From positions 37,316,689-37,380,688 of the forward strand of contig CM022670.1 in the NCBI GenBank assembly GCA_012295275.1: a stretch of DNA of 64,000 nucleotides. Reading direction: 5' to 3'. This DNA comes from Chrysomallon squamiferum (lineage: Eukaryota; Mollusca; Gastropoda; Neomphalida; Peltospiridae). The position numbers and the translations under genes are program-made. The first letter of the stretch is position 1. Each line of letters opens with the position of its first letter. Shown here one piece after another: positions 26,461 through 62,616 of the stretch. The notes under the pieces were generated by a model. It was not told the DNA's origin, made no database searches, and worked only from the letters and a program-made list of their open reading frames with translations.

Positions 26461-27639
26461 TTTAAAGTTTAACAGACTATTTGTCACAGTATAAAATGGG
26501 TTATATATAAGATCACATACAAATCTCTATGTATACAGTTACTTAGGTTGCTGATACCAGTTCTCAGTCAACAGCTAAGTATCTGGTATCTTCCATCATT
26601 GTAATATAAACACAGTTCCAATTACATTTATTGTACATTTGCCAGTGTATCATTACTAATGATAGGAAAAGTCAGAACATGTGTTATCATTGGCTTAAAC
26701 ACCTGATTCACATTTTTACTGTTCACTACTAGTGTGACAACAGTTGAGAAACAGGTTATTTGACAATGAGTTGTGGAACTCTTGGATCAAGTACAGTAAG
26801 TTTCTTCTTGTAACGGTGAATGGTGTAAAATTGTGAATTGTGAATTGTGAATTGCTATCTTAAATGTAGATATTCCAGTCAGAATTCAATCTTTATCTTT
26901 TGACAAAGATAGGAGTATGAGGATTTTGTCATTTAGTTTTGAGGGATGTTCATAAGATGGATGATGTTATGAGTAGTACACATGTTTTTTCATTGTTTAC
27001 CTTTTTAAAGCATTCAGTATTTCATACACTTCTGACATTTATAGATATTTTTCCAGAGATGTAATTTCATTCTGTAAAAGATAGTGTGTGGTTTGACAGC
27101 TGCTAAATTTCCCATTGTTAGTTTATGGATTGGCTGTCATCTGCAGAAATCTGGGATGTTTTGTTTGTTTTTTTAATTATTATTACTATAATTATTTTCA
27201 CCTGTGCAGCATGCATTTAACCTACGATATTGGTGTGTTTTCAACATTATTAAAAGTATAATATAATTTTCCTGTTTTATGTTACCTGTTATTGAACCTT
27301 TTATTTTGTAGTAATAGGCATTTCAACAAACTGAATGCAAGATACTTATTCAGATGTTTGAGATACACTGTAGTATTAATCTCTGGATCATTGTATTTTT
27401 ATAATAAATATTTGGTGATAGTTATGTGGGAGTAATGACTCACGTAGCCTGACTTAGGAATTAAAGTTCAGGACTTTTTATATCCTGTTAGAGCAGGATA
27501 TAAATGTATGTATTGGATTTCAGGTGTTAATTAGTTTATTTGTGACATGCTGGCTACATGTCTACCACTTTGTGCTTTGTTCCATCTATAGTATTATTAA
27601 TTGTATGTGATGACCAGAATATTGCAGAGTTTTTCTTTA

Positions 27640-27900
27640 ATTACTCTGTATTTGTTTAACTGTTCAATATATATTTTTTTTAAATCTCAATATTTGCTTA
27701 ATTATCCAGTATTTGTTTAATTATTCAGTATTTCTTTGATTACTCAGTATTTCTTTAATTATTCAGTATTTTTTAATTAATTAGTATGTCTTTCATTACT
27801 CAGTAATTTTATTAATTACTCAGTATTTTTTTGATTACTCAGTATCTCTTTAATTCCTTGGCATGTGTGTCATTATTCAGTGCTTTTTTTTTGTTTTTTT
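27640..27900 (+). repeat. Degenerate tandem array just upstream of the first IP6K coding exon
   Basis: About ten to twelve imperfect units of roughly 18-20 bases, each close to TATTTCTTTAATTATTCAG, end just before the acceptor-like site at 27914. Many units look like pyrimidine-rich 3' splice sites ending in CAG. Confidence 0.7.
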
Positions 27901-27979
27901 GCTGCTGTTTCAGGTGCTTGGTGAGGTCCAGAGGTGTTAGGTATTTAGCAGTTTATGGTTTTTACAGTGGCAGAACAGT

Positions 27980-30900
27980 ATGTTTGAGAAAGTGATCACA
28001 ATGGACAACGCGCAGCCAATCCACCTTGATCTCTTCGACCACCAGGTGTCAGGCCACCATCTAATGCTGCGGTACGATGACACGACACTTTGTAAGAGCT
28101 TGACGCCAAGAGAACAGAGGTTCTATGAAAATTTACCCAACGAACTTAAAGAGTTTGTGCCAGAATACAGAGGTAATGGGTTATTTAAATCTTTTTTATA
28201 ATTTTTTTATCCCATTTAGATCAGATAGATCTAAGCATTTATATGTAGTAAAATTATAAATGTATATTTTTGTGTTGTATTTAAACCCAGGAATGTGACT
28301 TATCTAAATCCTGAATGTATTGTTTTCTGTAAACACAGAATCTTTTGTTTTGTGTGTGTTCTCAAACTCGGTTCGCTTTATGTCTATCTCTCTCCCCTGG
28401 CATTAAAACAGACTGTTGTGGGTTGTTTTTTCTTTTTTTAGGTATCACTGCCTGAATTTTTGTTAAGATAGCACTGTATCAATTTCAGGTGTAATAGAAG
28501 TCCACATTGAAGAAAACTGTGAGGGCTACATAACCCTGATAGGACATCCTCAACAGCAGGGTGACACATTGGCGAACGAAATCCAGCAGCCACATGAACC
28601 AACAGACTCGAGTTCAGCTGTGTCCAGTGGAAGTGATAGTGAAACGTTGGCTTCTTCTCAGAATGCTGATTCCAAAACGTACGTTTGAAATGTCAGATGT
28701 AACTGTTGTAATGTGAAAAAAAGAAAAAAAGAAAGGGGGGGACAAAGGGAAAGGCGGTTATTAGCAGTTAAAGGGAACAGAGAATATTAATTGTTAACGT
28801 TATTTGTATTTAATAACAGCGCGAAATGAAGAATAAAAAGGCAGTTAATCTGTTTTTGTTTAACTGTTTAAATTAAATTATTACATCTAAAATATACAAA
28901 AAACATAGAAAAATGTGTTATGCAGAATATAAAATATGCTAATCACTTTTTATTTACAATCTAAAAAGAGAAGTTTAGCTGTGAACATAAAACTGAAAAG
29001 TAATAGTACATCCATAAATAGTTTACTGTTTTTATTTGTTATTTATTTTCATTGTCTGTTTTATCAGCCGTAAGTTAATACTAACACCTAACATTAAAAC
29101 AGGAGAAAAATGTGTTAAAAATTAAAATGAAACACATTTTATTTCATTGTTTTGTAGAAGTGTTATTCGAGTGTTGCACAATGGTAGTGTGGAGGTAAAT
29201 GCGAAGAAGGACAAGGTGTCATGGCGCAAAAGAACTGTTGTTAATCCTTGGGGCTTAAAATGTCACAAGGAGCATTTGTCCAAGTTGAGCCGATTTGGCC
29301 AGCACATGAATAAGTGTAGTATCCTTTTACACATACGTGAAAAGAGGTGGTTGATGTATGTATGAGGTGGTTGATGTATGTATGTAATAAACGAAAATGT
29401 TTGGTGACAACTAATATGATATCTATTAGGTCAAAAGATGACATACAAACGATATTTATTTTCTTATTTTCATTCTGAAAATTTTATATACCACAGTGAT
29501 TAACTCAGCATTTTCTGAAATCTAGGATTTATATCTTTTAATAGAAATAAATTTCTTTGTTCTTAATTAGATATGTCTATGATTAAATAATGTTAAAAAG
29601 AATAATAATAATTTAATTAAAAATACAGTGCTTATTTAGAATAATAATTCTTCATTCAAACCAAACTATAGGTCTTTTCAGTTGTTTTTAATGGTATCTT
29701 TTATGTTTTTTAGCCCTTGTTAACATATTTTTCGTGAAGTAAATCTTCCTGCTATGTCTTGAATTCTTGACTGATATCTGAGTTTATCCATAATGAAACT
29801 TAATACTTCATTCCCTTTTGTAAAGAAATTTTTACAACGTTAAATATGTCCAATATTTGTATTTAAAAAATCAATGCGAATTGCATTTAATTTTTTTCAT
29901 TGAGATCATCATATTTATAAAACAAGTAATATTGACCTTAAAAATGACAGAGCAATAATAATCTTCCTTAAGTGTTATCAGAATTTATATTATTAGAAAA
30001 TGTTGTTGCTCAGTTCCAGTATCCGTGTATACTGGATCTAAAGATGGGCACGCGACAACACGGAGATGATGCTTCAGACAGGAAGAGGGAACTTCAGATA
30101 AAAAAATGTGCAGCAACAACTTCCAAGTGCCTAGGAATGCGGCTAGGGGGCATGCAGGTCAGTATCTTTGGTTTTTTTGTTTTTAAATACAGACGTGAAA
30201 TGTTTTTTTGTGTAGCGTTCAGTGAATGGAAAACGTGGTAAGAAGTGCCTTAGGTTACAAGACGAATCCTCAAAAGTGTTCAGACCTTGTCTGATTTGTG
30301 TTGGTTTTTTGCTGCTTATGAAAGATCTCTTGGATGTTAATTCTGAATGAACAGTCTGTTGCTTGGTGGCAGCAGGTTTCTGTATGGCCCTTATATGAGA
30401 CCATGTAGCCAAAGCTAAAAATGTGTTAAAGGCATCATTAATGAAACTTCATTTCTTACTTCTTCTATGTTTATAGTGTCTTTTTTAATGCATACAAATA
30501 AAGTTACTACTTCTGCTACTATGTTTTTAAAAAATATATTTTTTTTAATGTAGGTTTATCAGCCAAAGACTGGGACGTACATCAACCATGACAAATATTA
30601 CGGCCGCAGCCTGAACTCGAAAACTTCCATCAGGCTCTGTACCAGTTCCTGCACAACGGCTACGAGCTGAGGACGTCGCTGATTGAGTTCATCGTCCAGA
30701 GGCTGGAGAAGCTGTGCCAGGTGATAAAGCATCAGGATACATTCCGTTTCTACTCTAGCTCGTTGCTCATCCTCTACGACGGTGCTGACCACAAGAACGA
30801 TGGCAGTGTCGAGATTAGCGACAGTTCCATTCCAGTGAGCGGTGACCCCCAGGCCGTCCCGCGAATCGGTGGGCGTGATCAGCGACGGTGTCCACGCGAA

Positions 30901-31054
30901 AGACAGACTGGACGTGAGAATGATAGATTTCAGTCACGCGACGTTCGATGGTTTTGATGACGACTTCGTGCACACTGGACCACATTCAGGTTATTTATTT
31001 GGCTTGGAAAATCTTATAAGACTGTTCCGGGAAATACAGTCGGAGAACAGTTGA
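27980..31054 (+). CDS. IP6K: Inositol hexakisphosphate kinase (IP6K family)
   Basis: Five coding exons: 27980-28172, 28489-28678, 29158-29318, 29982-30157 and 30554-31054 (TGA), total 1221 nt or 406 residues; vertebrate IP6Ks are about 410-440. It phosphorylates InsP6 to 5-InsP7 in cytosol and nucleus. Family motifs are clear. The N-terminal block contains RYDDTTLCK and [10 protein letters not shown], followed by the NPWGLKCHK segment. The inositol-phosphate binding motif PxxxDxKxG reads [16 protein letters not shown]. Further on are [11 protein letters not shown] (the SSLL motif) and [15 protein letters not shown] (the IDF metal-binding motif), and near the C-terminus [11 protein letters not shown] second ATG eight codons in (28001) has the better start context (A at -3, G at +4). 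The middle of exon 2 is a low-conservation Ser/Glu-rich linker. The exon 3 donor (GTATCC) is weak but is the only one that keeps frame and the family's K-F-x-L-L-E-N-V-V sequence. The last exon is read in three segments because of two compensating frame breaks, listed separately. I cannot tell which vertebrate paralogue it corresponds to. Confidence 0.93.
30614..30620 (+). other. First frame break in the last IP6K exon
   Basis: The frame YYGRSLN runs into a stop about 20 codons later (TGA near 30669), while the adjacent frame continues with [18 protein letters not shown], the expected family sequence. One base appears to be missing between codons 30614-30616 and 30619-30621. Confidence 0.8.
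30800..30900 (+). other. Second, compensating frame break in the last IP6K exon
   Basis: The frame used for [11 protein letters not shown] continues to a stop near 30955, but the C-terminal motif [14 protein letters not shown] is in the original frame, open from before 30842. The switch needs one base fewer and falls in the variable linker, possibly at the C5 run at 30847-30851. Together with the first break it restores the exon's length modulo 3. Confidence 0.75.
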
Positions 31055-31129
31055 GAGAACGAAAAACTGTTCCGTTTTTCTGTGCATTCGGGTACCTCGT
31101 TATTTTGGCCTCTTTCACCAAGTGACTTA

Positions 31130-31135
31130 AATAAA
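31130..31135 (+). other. Candidate polyadenylation signal of IP6K
   Basis: AATAAA about 75 bases after the stop codon; AT-richness makes this weak evidence. Confidence 0.25.
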
Positions 31136-32277
31136 AAATATTGATCTATTCTGCTGTTAAAATAATCTTGTTTTGTGAAATATTTAATTTTTTAATTTTT
31201 GAATATTAAGTGTCTTTTATTCGGTAATCAGTGGGACTGTTTTTTTTAGTGTTGTACACAGAAAGTGGACGATTTTAAAACCATTCTCCAATTTTCTTAA
31301 GTTTTAAATGCACATTAGTGAAAATATTTGAAAATTGAAAAAGAAAAATTACTTGCAGTAATTTTCTAAAGCACCAGTATAGATTGTAATCATACCTTTA
31401 TCTATTGTGTATTTTATTTACATTTAATGTTAATATTACTAAATTTACTCCAATTTTTCAAAAATTTAATTTTTTAAATATTGCAAACTGAAATCAAATA
31501 TAGCTGTTGAATTCAAAATGACAACCAAGAGTTGCACTTAGATTTCACTAATATTAATCAGACTGTGGCACAAGATAAGAATTTCCAAATTATGTACAAA
31601 TTATTTGATTATTATGTTTTTAAATCGGTAGTTTTTCTAAAATTCATATTAGAAATAAATTGTTGGGATGGTTTATGAAATATTTGTGTATGTGTGTGTG
31701 TGTATTTGTATGTGTGTGTGTGTGAGTGTGTATGTTTATGTGTATATAGAGGTATTTGCTTATGTGTCTGTAAATTTATTTTATTGTTTTTTTTGCTCAC
31801 ATTAAAATTATTAGAAAGTTAAGGGATTCTTTTTACCTTAACCTCTGATACAAATCCATGATTTTCTTTCTAATGTTTTAATTTTTTTTATTAAAAAAGT
31901 TTTAGTTATTTTATATGTAGTAGGGAAAAAAACCACGACAAAACTCACTTTCCAAATAGAATTTTAGTTTATGACTAATTTTAAATTATGTTATTTATAT
32001 TTTTTGAGTATGTCTGCTTGTTTTTACAATAGAATTCCATTTGATAGTTACCTCTAATAACATTACTATTCTTAATCCTTTCATATTTCCAGATTAACCC
32101 AGAATGTAATTTTTTTTTACTATCATCAGTATATTATTATGATTTTATTTTCTTAAAATATTATTTACATTTCATAGCAACATTTTCAAACATTTTGTAA
32201 ATACTTTTTTATTCTTTTTTTTTATTGTTTTTTTATTATTATTATTATTATTTTTTTAATTTATTAATAAATTATTA

Positions 32278-32316
<39 letters not shown>

Positions 32317-33781
32317 TTTAATTTACGTTTTAATTTTGAATTACGGTTGTTTGAGGAAAATGGGTTCTGGTATTTCATGTAAACAAAATGAAGTGTTTGA
32401 CTGACGTATATAAAACTGAGTATTGTAACATATATAGAACTAACAGCTTCCTCTGAGTGCAGTGTGTATTCAACACTAATCCACTGTTGCCTTATTTATT
32501 AATATTATTAAGAAGTGTTTATTACCACTTTTACTTTTTATTTTAATTTTATCTAAACTCAGGATGTCGTCGTAATTTTGAACTTATATGTGACGGTGAT
32601 GTAGAAATAATTGTGTTAGAATATATAAAAATAGAAATGAAAATTTAAAAAAATATATTATATAATTTAAATATCTTAAGTTTAAAAAAAGAAAATAAAA
32701 ATTTTCATTTTTTTTACAGAATCATAATCCCTTTCCCTTTAAAGAAAATAATTTAAATATTTTGGGTTTTAAAAAAAAACCATTAAAAAAACCAGTAGAA
32801 CTTAATATTTAATGGATCATATTGCTGTACACACTTTTACTGCTTTATGTAATTGTAGATTTTAAAGGGATTAGAAATTTGACTCATTAGTTTTTGATTA
32901 CCTATCGGATAGTATAAAATGAATGAATGTAGACTATATGCAATTTACCTCTAGAAATTCATGTGTTCAAACTTTGTTGTATAAACCACAAAATCAAAAA
33001 CAAAACCTATTTCAATGTGACTAAATTCAGCTATTTCCTTCTATTTTGACAAAATAAACAACAACAAAGAAACTACTGTATATATCCAAAGTATGTTGAC
33101 TCCAGTCGCCAACGACAGATAAGAAAATTAATTACACATGTGGTTTCACAGAGATAACCCTATTTGTATTATCCAGCCTTTGGCAGAACATCATGTTTTT
33201 AATGATTTATTTTCCCTTTATTTAGAAATTTTAACCATTTTATTTTAATTTGAAAATGTAATTAATCTTAAATTTACGACTCTCTATATACCTGCGTTGA
33301 TATATTTTGTAAAAATATAATACTAGAAAAAAAAAAGGATCCATATTTTTAGTACCTTTCAGGTATGAGTTTTATATTATTATCTTTCTTCATTTACATA
33401 ATTTGATACTTTTACTAATTTTCATAATATAGGTATGGAACAACACTGCAGCCTGTTTTTATGCTAGTCTGTCCATTCATTGTTTAGTGATTTATATAAA
33501 TTTTGTGATCATTCATTTTAATTTTTATAATTTACAGTCTGCTCAAAGCAGTTGAATTTATTGATATGTTTTCTCGAATGTAAGACATTTTATTATTATT
33601 TTTCATACATATCATTCATTTATTTCTACAGCACAGGTATTTAAAATAAATACATACATCAAAGTGTTTTATCCAGTAATTGTTATCTTGTGAACTTGAA
33701 TAATTTAACTTTTTATTTCATATTCTAAAACTATATTCTGATTTCTTTATTACTTATAGCTAGATTTAATTTGTTTTTAAC

Positions 33782-33782
<1 letters not shown>

Positions 33783-33851
<69 letters not shown>
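33783..33851. repeat. (TTA)n microsatellite
   Basis: About 23 uninterrupted TTA/ATT units. Confidence 0.95.
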
Positions 33852-33853
<2 letters not shown>

Positions 33854-34767
33854 ACTACTCTTATATTCTTATTCTTATTATCAATTTTATATATTTTTAT
33901 CTAAATCTTTTAAAAGAAAATCTAATTAATTCTGTTTAAAACACAATTAATCAGTAGTAAATAATTAGTTACATTTTTTCTTTTCATTTTTTTTTCAAAA
34001 TTCTCATCTGTGTTCAAATAACAGACAGCTGATTAAAAAAAACTGTATGTTTGATTTGAAGTGCAATTTTACTGTGATCTAAAGAAACGGCTTCAATACA
34101 TTTTTGTACTTGTTGTCAATGATCTTTGTTATTAATAAATATCACAGGAAAAAAAAAATAAGTCACTTGAATGTATAGATTAAAAAATATAAATTATTTA
34201 GACTGTTTGTCGGTACTGATACACTGTAAGAAGTGCTGCAAAAACAAAACAAAAGAATAATTACATTAGTCTACAATTATGTTTAAGTATTATGTTTTTC
34301 ATTTTTTCTTAATTATTTATCCTTTTCTAATAGGGATCAAATAGGGCATAATTGGCATGCATTTTCCTATATTTTGCCAGTTGATTTTTTCATCTTCTTC
34401 TTCTTCATTTTAACAAAACTCATTTCTTGATGAGATCAGTATAATACAATATTACAGTCAGTAGTGGCCCTCTTGTTTTTTTCTGAAATCCTGAATCTAC
34501 CTTTTCCTCATAGACTTGATCTTTCAATTTCCAAATTGCAAGCAGCGAAAAGTAATTCTCACTTGAATTAATTCTACGTAGATATATATATATATACAGA
34601 TCAATACTGCATATATATTTATTACTTAATTTGTTTGGTATTTGATATTCCCAGTTCAGAGGAATGATATAAATATTAAATGATTGTCTCTTACATCAAA
34701 GAATTAATTGGACCACTCTGCCACAAACTTAACTGCAGGAAGTTAAATTTCACTTTTTTAATTTTAA

Positions 34768-34784
<17 letters not shown>

Positions 34785-34831
<47 letters not shown>
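34785..34831. repeat. Long poly-T run
   Basis: About 46 consecutive T after a short TA tract; true length is uncertain. Confidence 0.9.
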
Positions 34832-34835
<4 letters not shown>

Positions 34836-36206
34836 TCTGGTTAAGTTATTAGCTCAAATATTTCTAGCAAATTTCTCAATATCAGATATTGCTAGTACCC
34901 ACTGTTTTCAGTATTACCTAGTTTCTTTATTTAATTTCAATACTTTTTTAATTATTAATATTTATTAATTTTGTTGTTATTAGGTTGTAATAATGGCATT
35001 TTCCTGCAATACATATATATGTGTGTTTTGAAAAGCCCAATCATTTTAAAATTATTTATTTTTAAAGTTCATTTTAATATAATTATCTAAATTACCATGT
35101 AGTCAAAATTTTGTCCTCTTGAGTCAACAAGTTTATAAAATATATAAATATTTTAAGAATAAAATTATATATATACTTACCAGATTTTGTTTTATTTTAT
35201 TTTTTTGAAAAACAAACTAGCCAAGTGTTTGGTAGATTTGTTCAGTCTGCATTTGTCTTTTATGTTTATTTTTTTAAATTATTATTTATTTAGTTAATTT
35301 TATTTCAGCAATTGTATTTTTATTTATTTATTTATTTATAGATTTTTGGTTTATTGGCAACTAGATTTCAGTGTAGCTACTAAAAGTTCCCTGTGATGAT
35401 ATAATAAGAGATCTTTTAGAAATAAAACAACTTAATAATGCTTCACAAATATATTTTTCTTGATTACCAAGATGTAATACAAGAATATAATATGGATCAA
35501 AAAGGTGCCAGATTTATAAAAATAATAATGACTAGCTCAGAGGTGAATGTATATTTAGGTAAAATATTGCAGAACTGACTTGAATCCAAAAACATAACTA
35601 AAAAAAACATGTATTTTTATTCTCTTTAAAGTTTTTATTTTAAAATGTTCTATATTATTTGTTATTAAATAAGTTAAAAATATTAAAAAAAACATACACA
35701 TACATAAATTTAAAATGTCATGTAACAAAGTTGATTGCATTTTAAAATGCTTTTAAGAATGAAAAATTTATTCTAATACTTATTTTAAAATAGTTCTTTT
35801 CCAAAGGTTTCATGACAAGAAAGAAAACAAACAAATTATTGTTAACTTTATTTATTACAAACAGAAAATCTAACAACAACACTGGGAATTGTCTCAGCTG
35901 ACAAAGTTTTGATTGTAAGAACAGTAGTAAGTTTCTATGTGTTGATAAAATGTATCACATAAGACTGTACAGTGTCATTCCTGATGCTTTCTTTCAGCAT
36001 TAACAAAATTCATTTAAATTTTAAAAAGTCATGGTTCAGAAGAAACAGTCATGGAATGTGTTCACTGTATAGTAAAGAAAACAAATAATTAGCTTAGAAA
36101 ATTTTATATGTAACAAAAAACAAAATAAAAATGGAATTTGAAAAAGCTAATTATTGCTTATATTAAAATTTGCATTGTTTGTGACGATTCTAAATTCAAA
36201 AATAAT

Positions 36207-36211
<5 letters not shown>

Positions 36212-36245
<34 letters not shown>
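36212..36245. repeat. Poly-T run
   Basis: About 34 consecutive T. Confidence 0.9.
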
Positions 36246-36251
<6 letters not shown>

Positions 36252-37928
36252 TATATAACAACTTCAAAATTTAGGATAAATATAATTTTTATTTACAGGG
36301 CTGAAATCAAGTTTTCAGCAGTAATCACATAGCAGGGGTTCAAAATAAATTACTGGGCCAGTAACTGAAATACGATGCTAGCCCTGCAAATAGAAAGCAG
36401 TTTCGATATAAATTTGCAGGCAGTTGTGATTCAAAATACACAGTCTAGTTGTCTTGTAACAGTTTCAACATTATTTAAAACTTCACAATGATTTGTAGTA
36501 TAAGTCTTGGCTATAATTTCGTTTTGTTTGTGTGATTAGTGATATCTGTGTTAATGTTTTAACAAACAGACCAGCTTTCAACTGTTACTTTCAAAATGAT
36601 TTACAGACTCAGTTGTTTGATTGTCACTTGCAGTATAAGACTGAACACTGGAGCTAATAATATTGCATTAGTTCCTGGTTTAAACTAGTGCCCTGAAGAA
36701 ACAGTCCCAGAAAGAGCCATAATCCAGTACAAAAAATATTTAACACATCTAGTCATTTCATTGCATGTAGTGAAAAACCATACTGATTAGTACTCTATTT
36801 ATAATTAATATTTACATTTATAAATCTGTTAATATTTACATTTATAAATCAGTTAATATTTATCACTGGTCTGTATAATGTTCTATACAAATTTGTATAA
36901 TTATTCCACTACTTAACTGTTCTCATTAAGACCTAATACAATTTCTTTAATTTTTTTTTTGCAAAGATTGTTTTCAATTCTTTGAAGTCAAGGTACTGTT
37001 GCACTATTAATATTTTGGAAGATGTATTTAATGGCTTTCCAGCCATTTCATAGCCCTTAACATTTCTTACAATCTTGAATAAGCTGTGTCCCTATGGTAT
37101 ATCACTGAATCATATTTGTATCTTTAATCTCGTAGTTGCTTTTGTTCAAATCTTTCAGCGACACATCAGTTCATTTTTAATTTCGTAAGACATAAACATT
37201 AATATGGAATTTTCACTTTCAAGTTTTCACTATCGAGTTATTTAATCACTTTTGTAATCTTTGCTCCTTACTTTTCTTGGGGGTAATTTCAAGAAAGTGA
37301 AAAAACATCCTACATGAGATTTGTCTTCCCAGACAGTGTGCTGTGAATATTAAGTGTTGTGATGTCTACGTCCTGTTGCAAAGCAATAAACTGAAAGTGC
37401 ATTAAGCTCTTTTACTGTCCTTTTTTTTTTTTTTTTTAAATCTGACTTCTGCTCATTTATTATTTGTTCCTTGGTCAGACTTCTTCTTGATAGTGTCACT
37501 GTTTGTATAACTGACATTTACCTTCATAATCTGTTAATATTGTATACACAAACTTGTATAGTTATTGATACTGTTACCAGTTGTTATCATTTATTTTTGT
37601 TCCTTGGTGAGACTTCTTGATGGTGTCACTGTTTGTATAACTAACATTTACCTTCATAATCTGTTAATATTTATCATTGTCTGTAAATGACCTATACAAA
37701 CTTGTATAATTGTTGATAGTGTTACTATTTGTTTTAAATCTGACGTCGGTTGTTATCATTTATTATTTGTTCCTTCATCAGACTTCTTCTTGATAGTGTC
37801 ACTGTTTGTATAACTAACATTTACCTTCATAATCTGTTAATATTTATCATTGTCTGTAAATGACCTATACAAACTTGTATAATTGTTGATAGTGTTACTA
37901 TTTGTTTTAAATCTGAGGCCAGTTGTTA

Positions 37929-62201
<24,273 letters not shown>

Positions 62202-62429
62202 CTGAAAATAAAAATAGTAACCGTTACAAATTTTGATAAAATACACATGTACGTAAGAAGCTGTTATACCTGAATTAAAACCGTAAAATCAACGTACGTG
62301 AACTAAAATTATACTTAATTTGAAAATGAAAGATCCACATAAGTAAATTTATATTATATAATATAATATATATACGTATATGTATGTATGTGTGTATATA
62401 TATATATATATATAGATATAGATATATAT

Positions 62430-62496
<67 letters not shown>

Positions 62497-62581
62497 GGTG
62501 TATGTATATATATATATATATGTATATGTGTATGTATTATATATATGTATATGTATATATATGTATATGTATATGTATATG

Positions 62582-62616
<35 letters not shown>

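Larger units (their letters stand above)
15139..27979. other. Long non-coding stretch between the SPP and IP6K genes
   Basis: It begins with the SPP 3' UTR and ends with a probable 5' UTR exon edge of IP6K: an acceptor-like CTGCTGTTTCAG ends at 27914, 65 bases before the IP6K start. No open frame inside has protein-like composition with usable splice sites. The stretch 18490-19420 is less AT-rich and has two CRE palindromes, so a remote IP6K promoter and non-coding first exon there are possible but unproven. It also holds two copies of a dispersed repeat, CA and T runs, and a degenerate tandem array at 27640-27900. Confidence 0.6.
31055..37439. other. AT-rich gap between IP6K and TRPN genes
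   Basis: The two genes converge on this gap, which should hold both 3' UTRs. I see no protein-like open frame on either strand. It contains a GT-rich tract (31685-31745), (TTA)n at 33783-33851, long T runs at 34785-34831 and 36212-36245, and decayed relatives of the 37440-37985 array around 36820-36905. Confidence 0.6.

Noticed and set aside
22516-26472. Shared peptide NRCCEESKQ in two distant open frames
   Set aside because: It comes from the two copies of the non-coding dispersed repeat, not from a protein family.
30143-30412. Minus-strand frame overlapping IP6K exon 4 end and following intron
   Set aside because: No likeness to any family, and it crosses a supported plus-strand donor.
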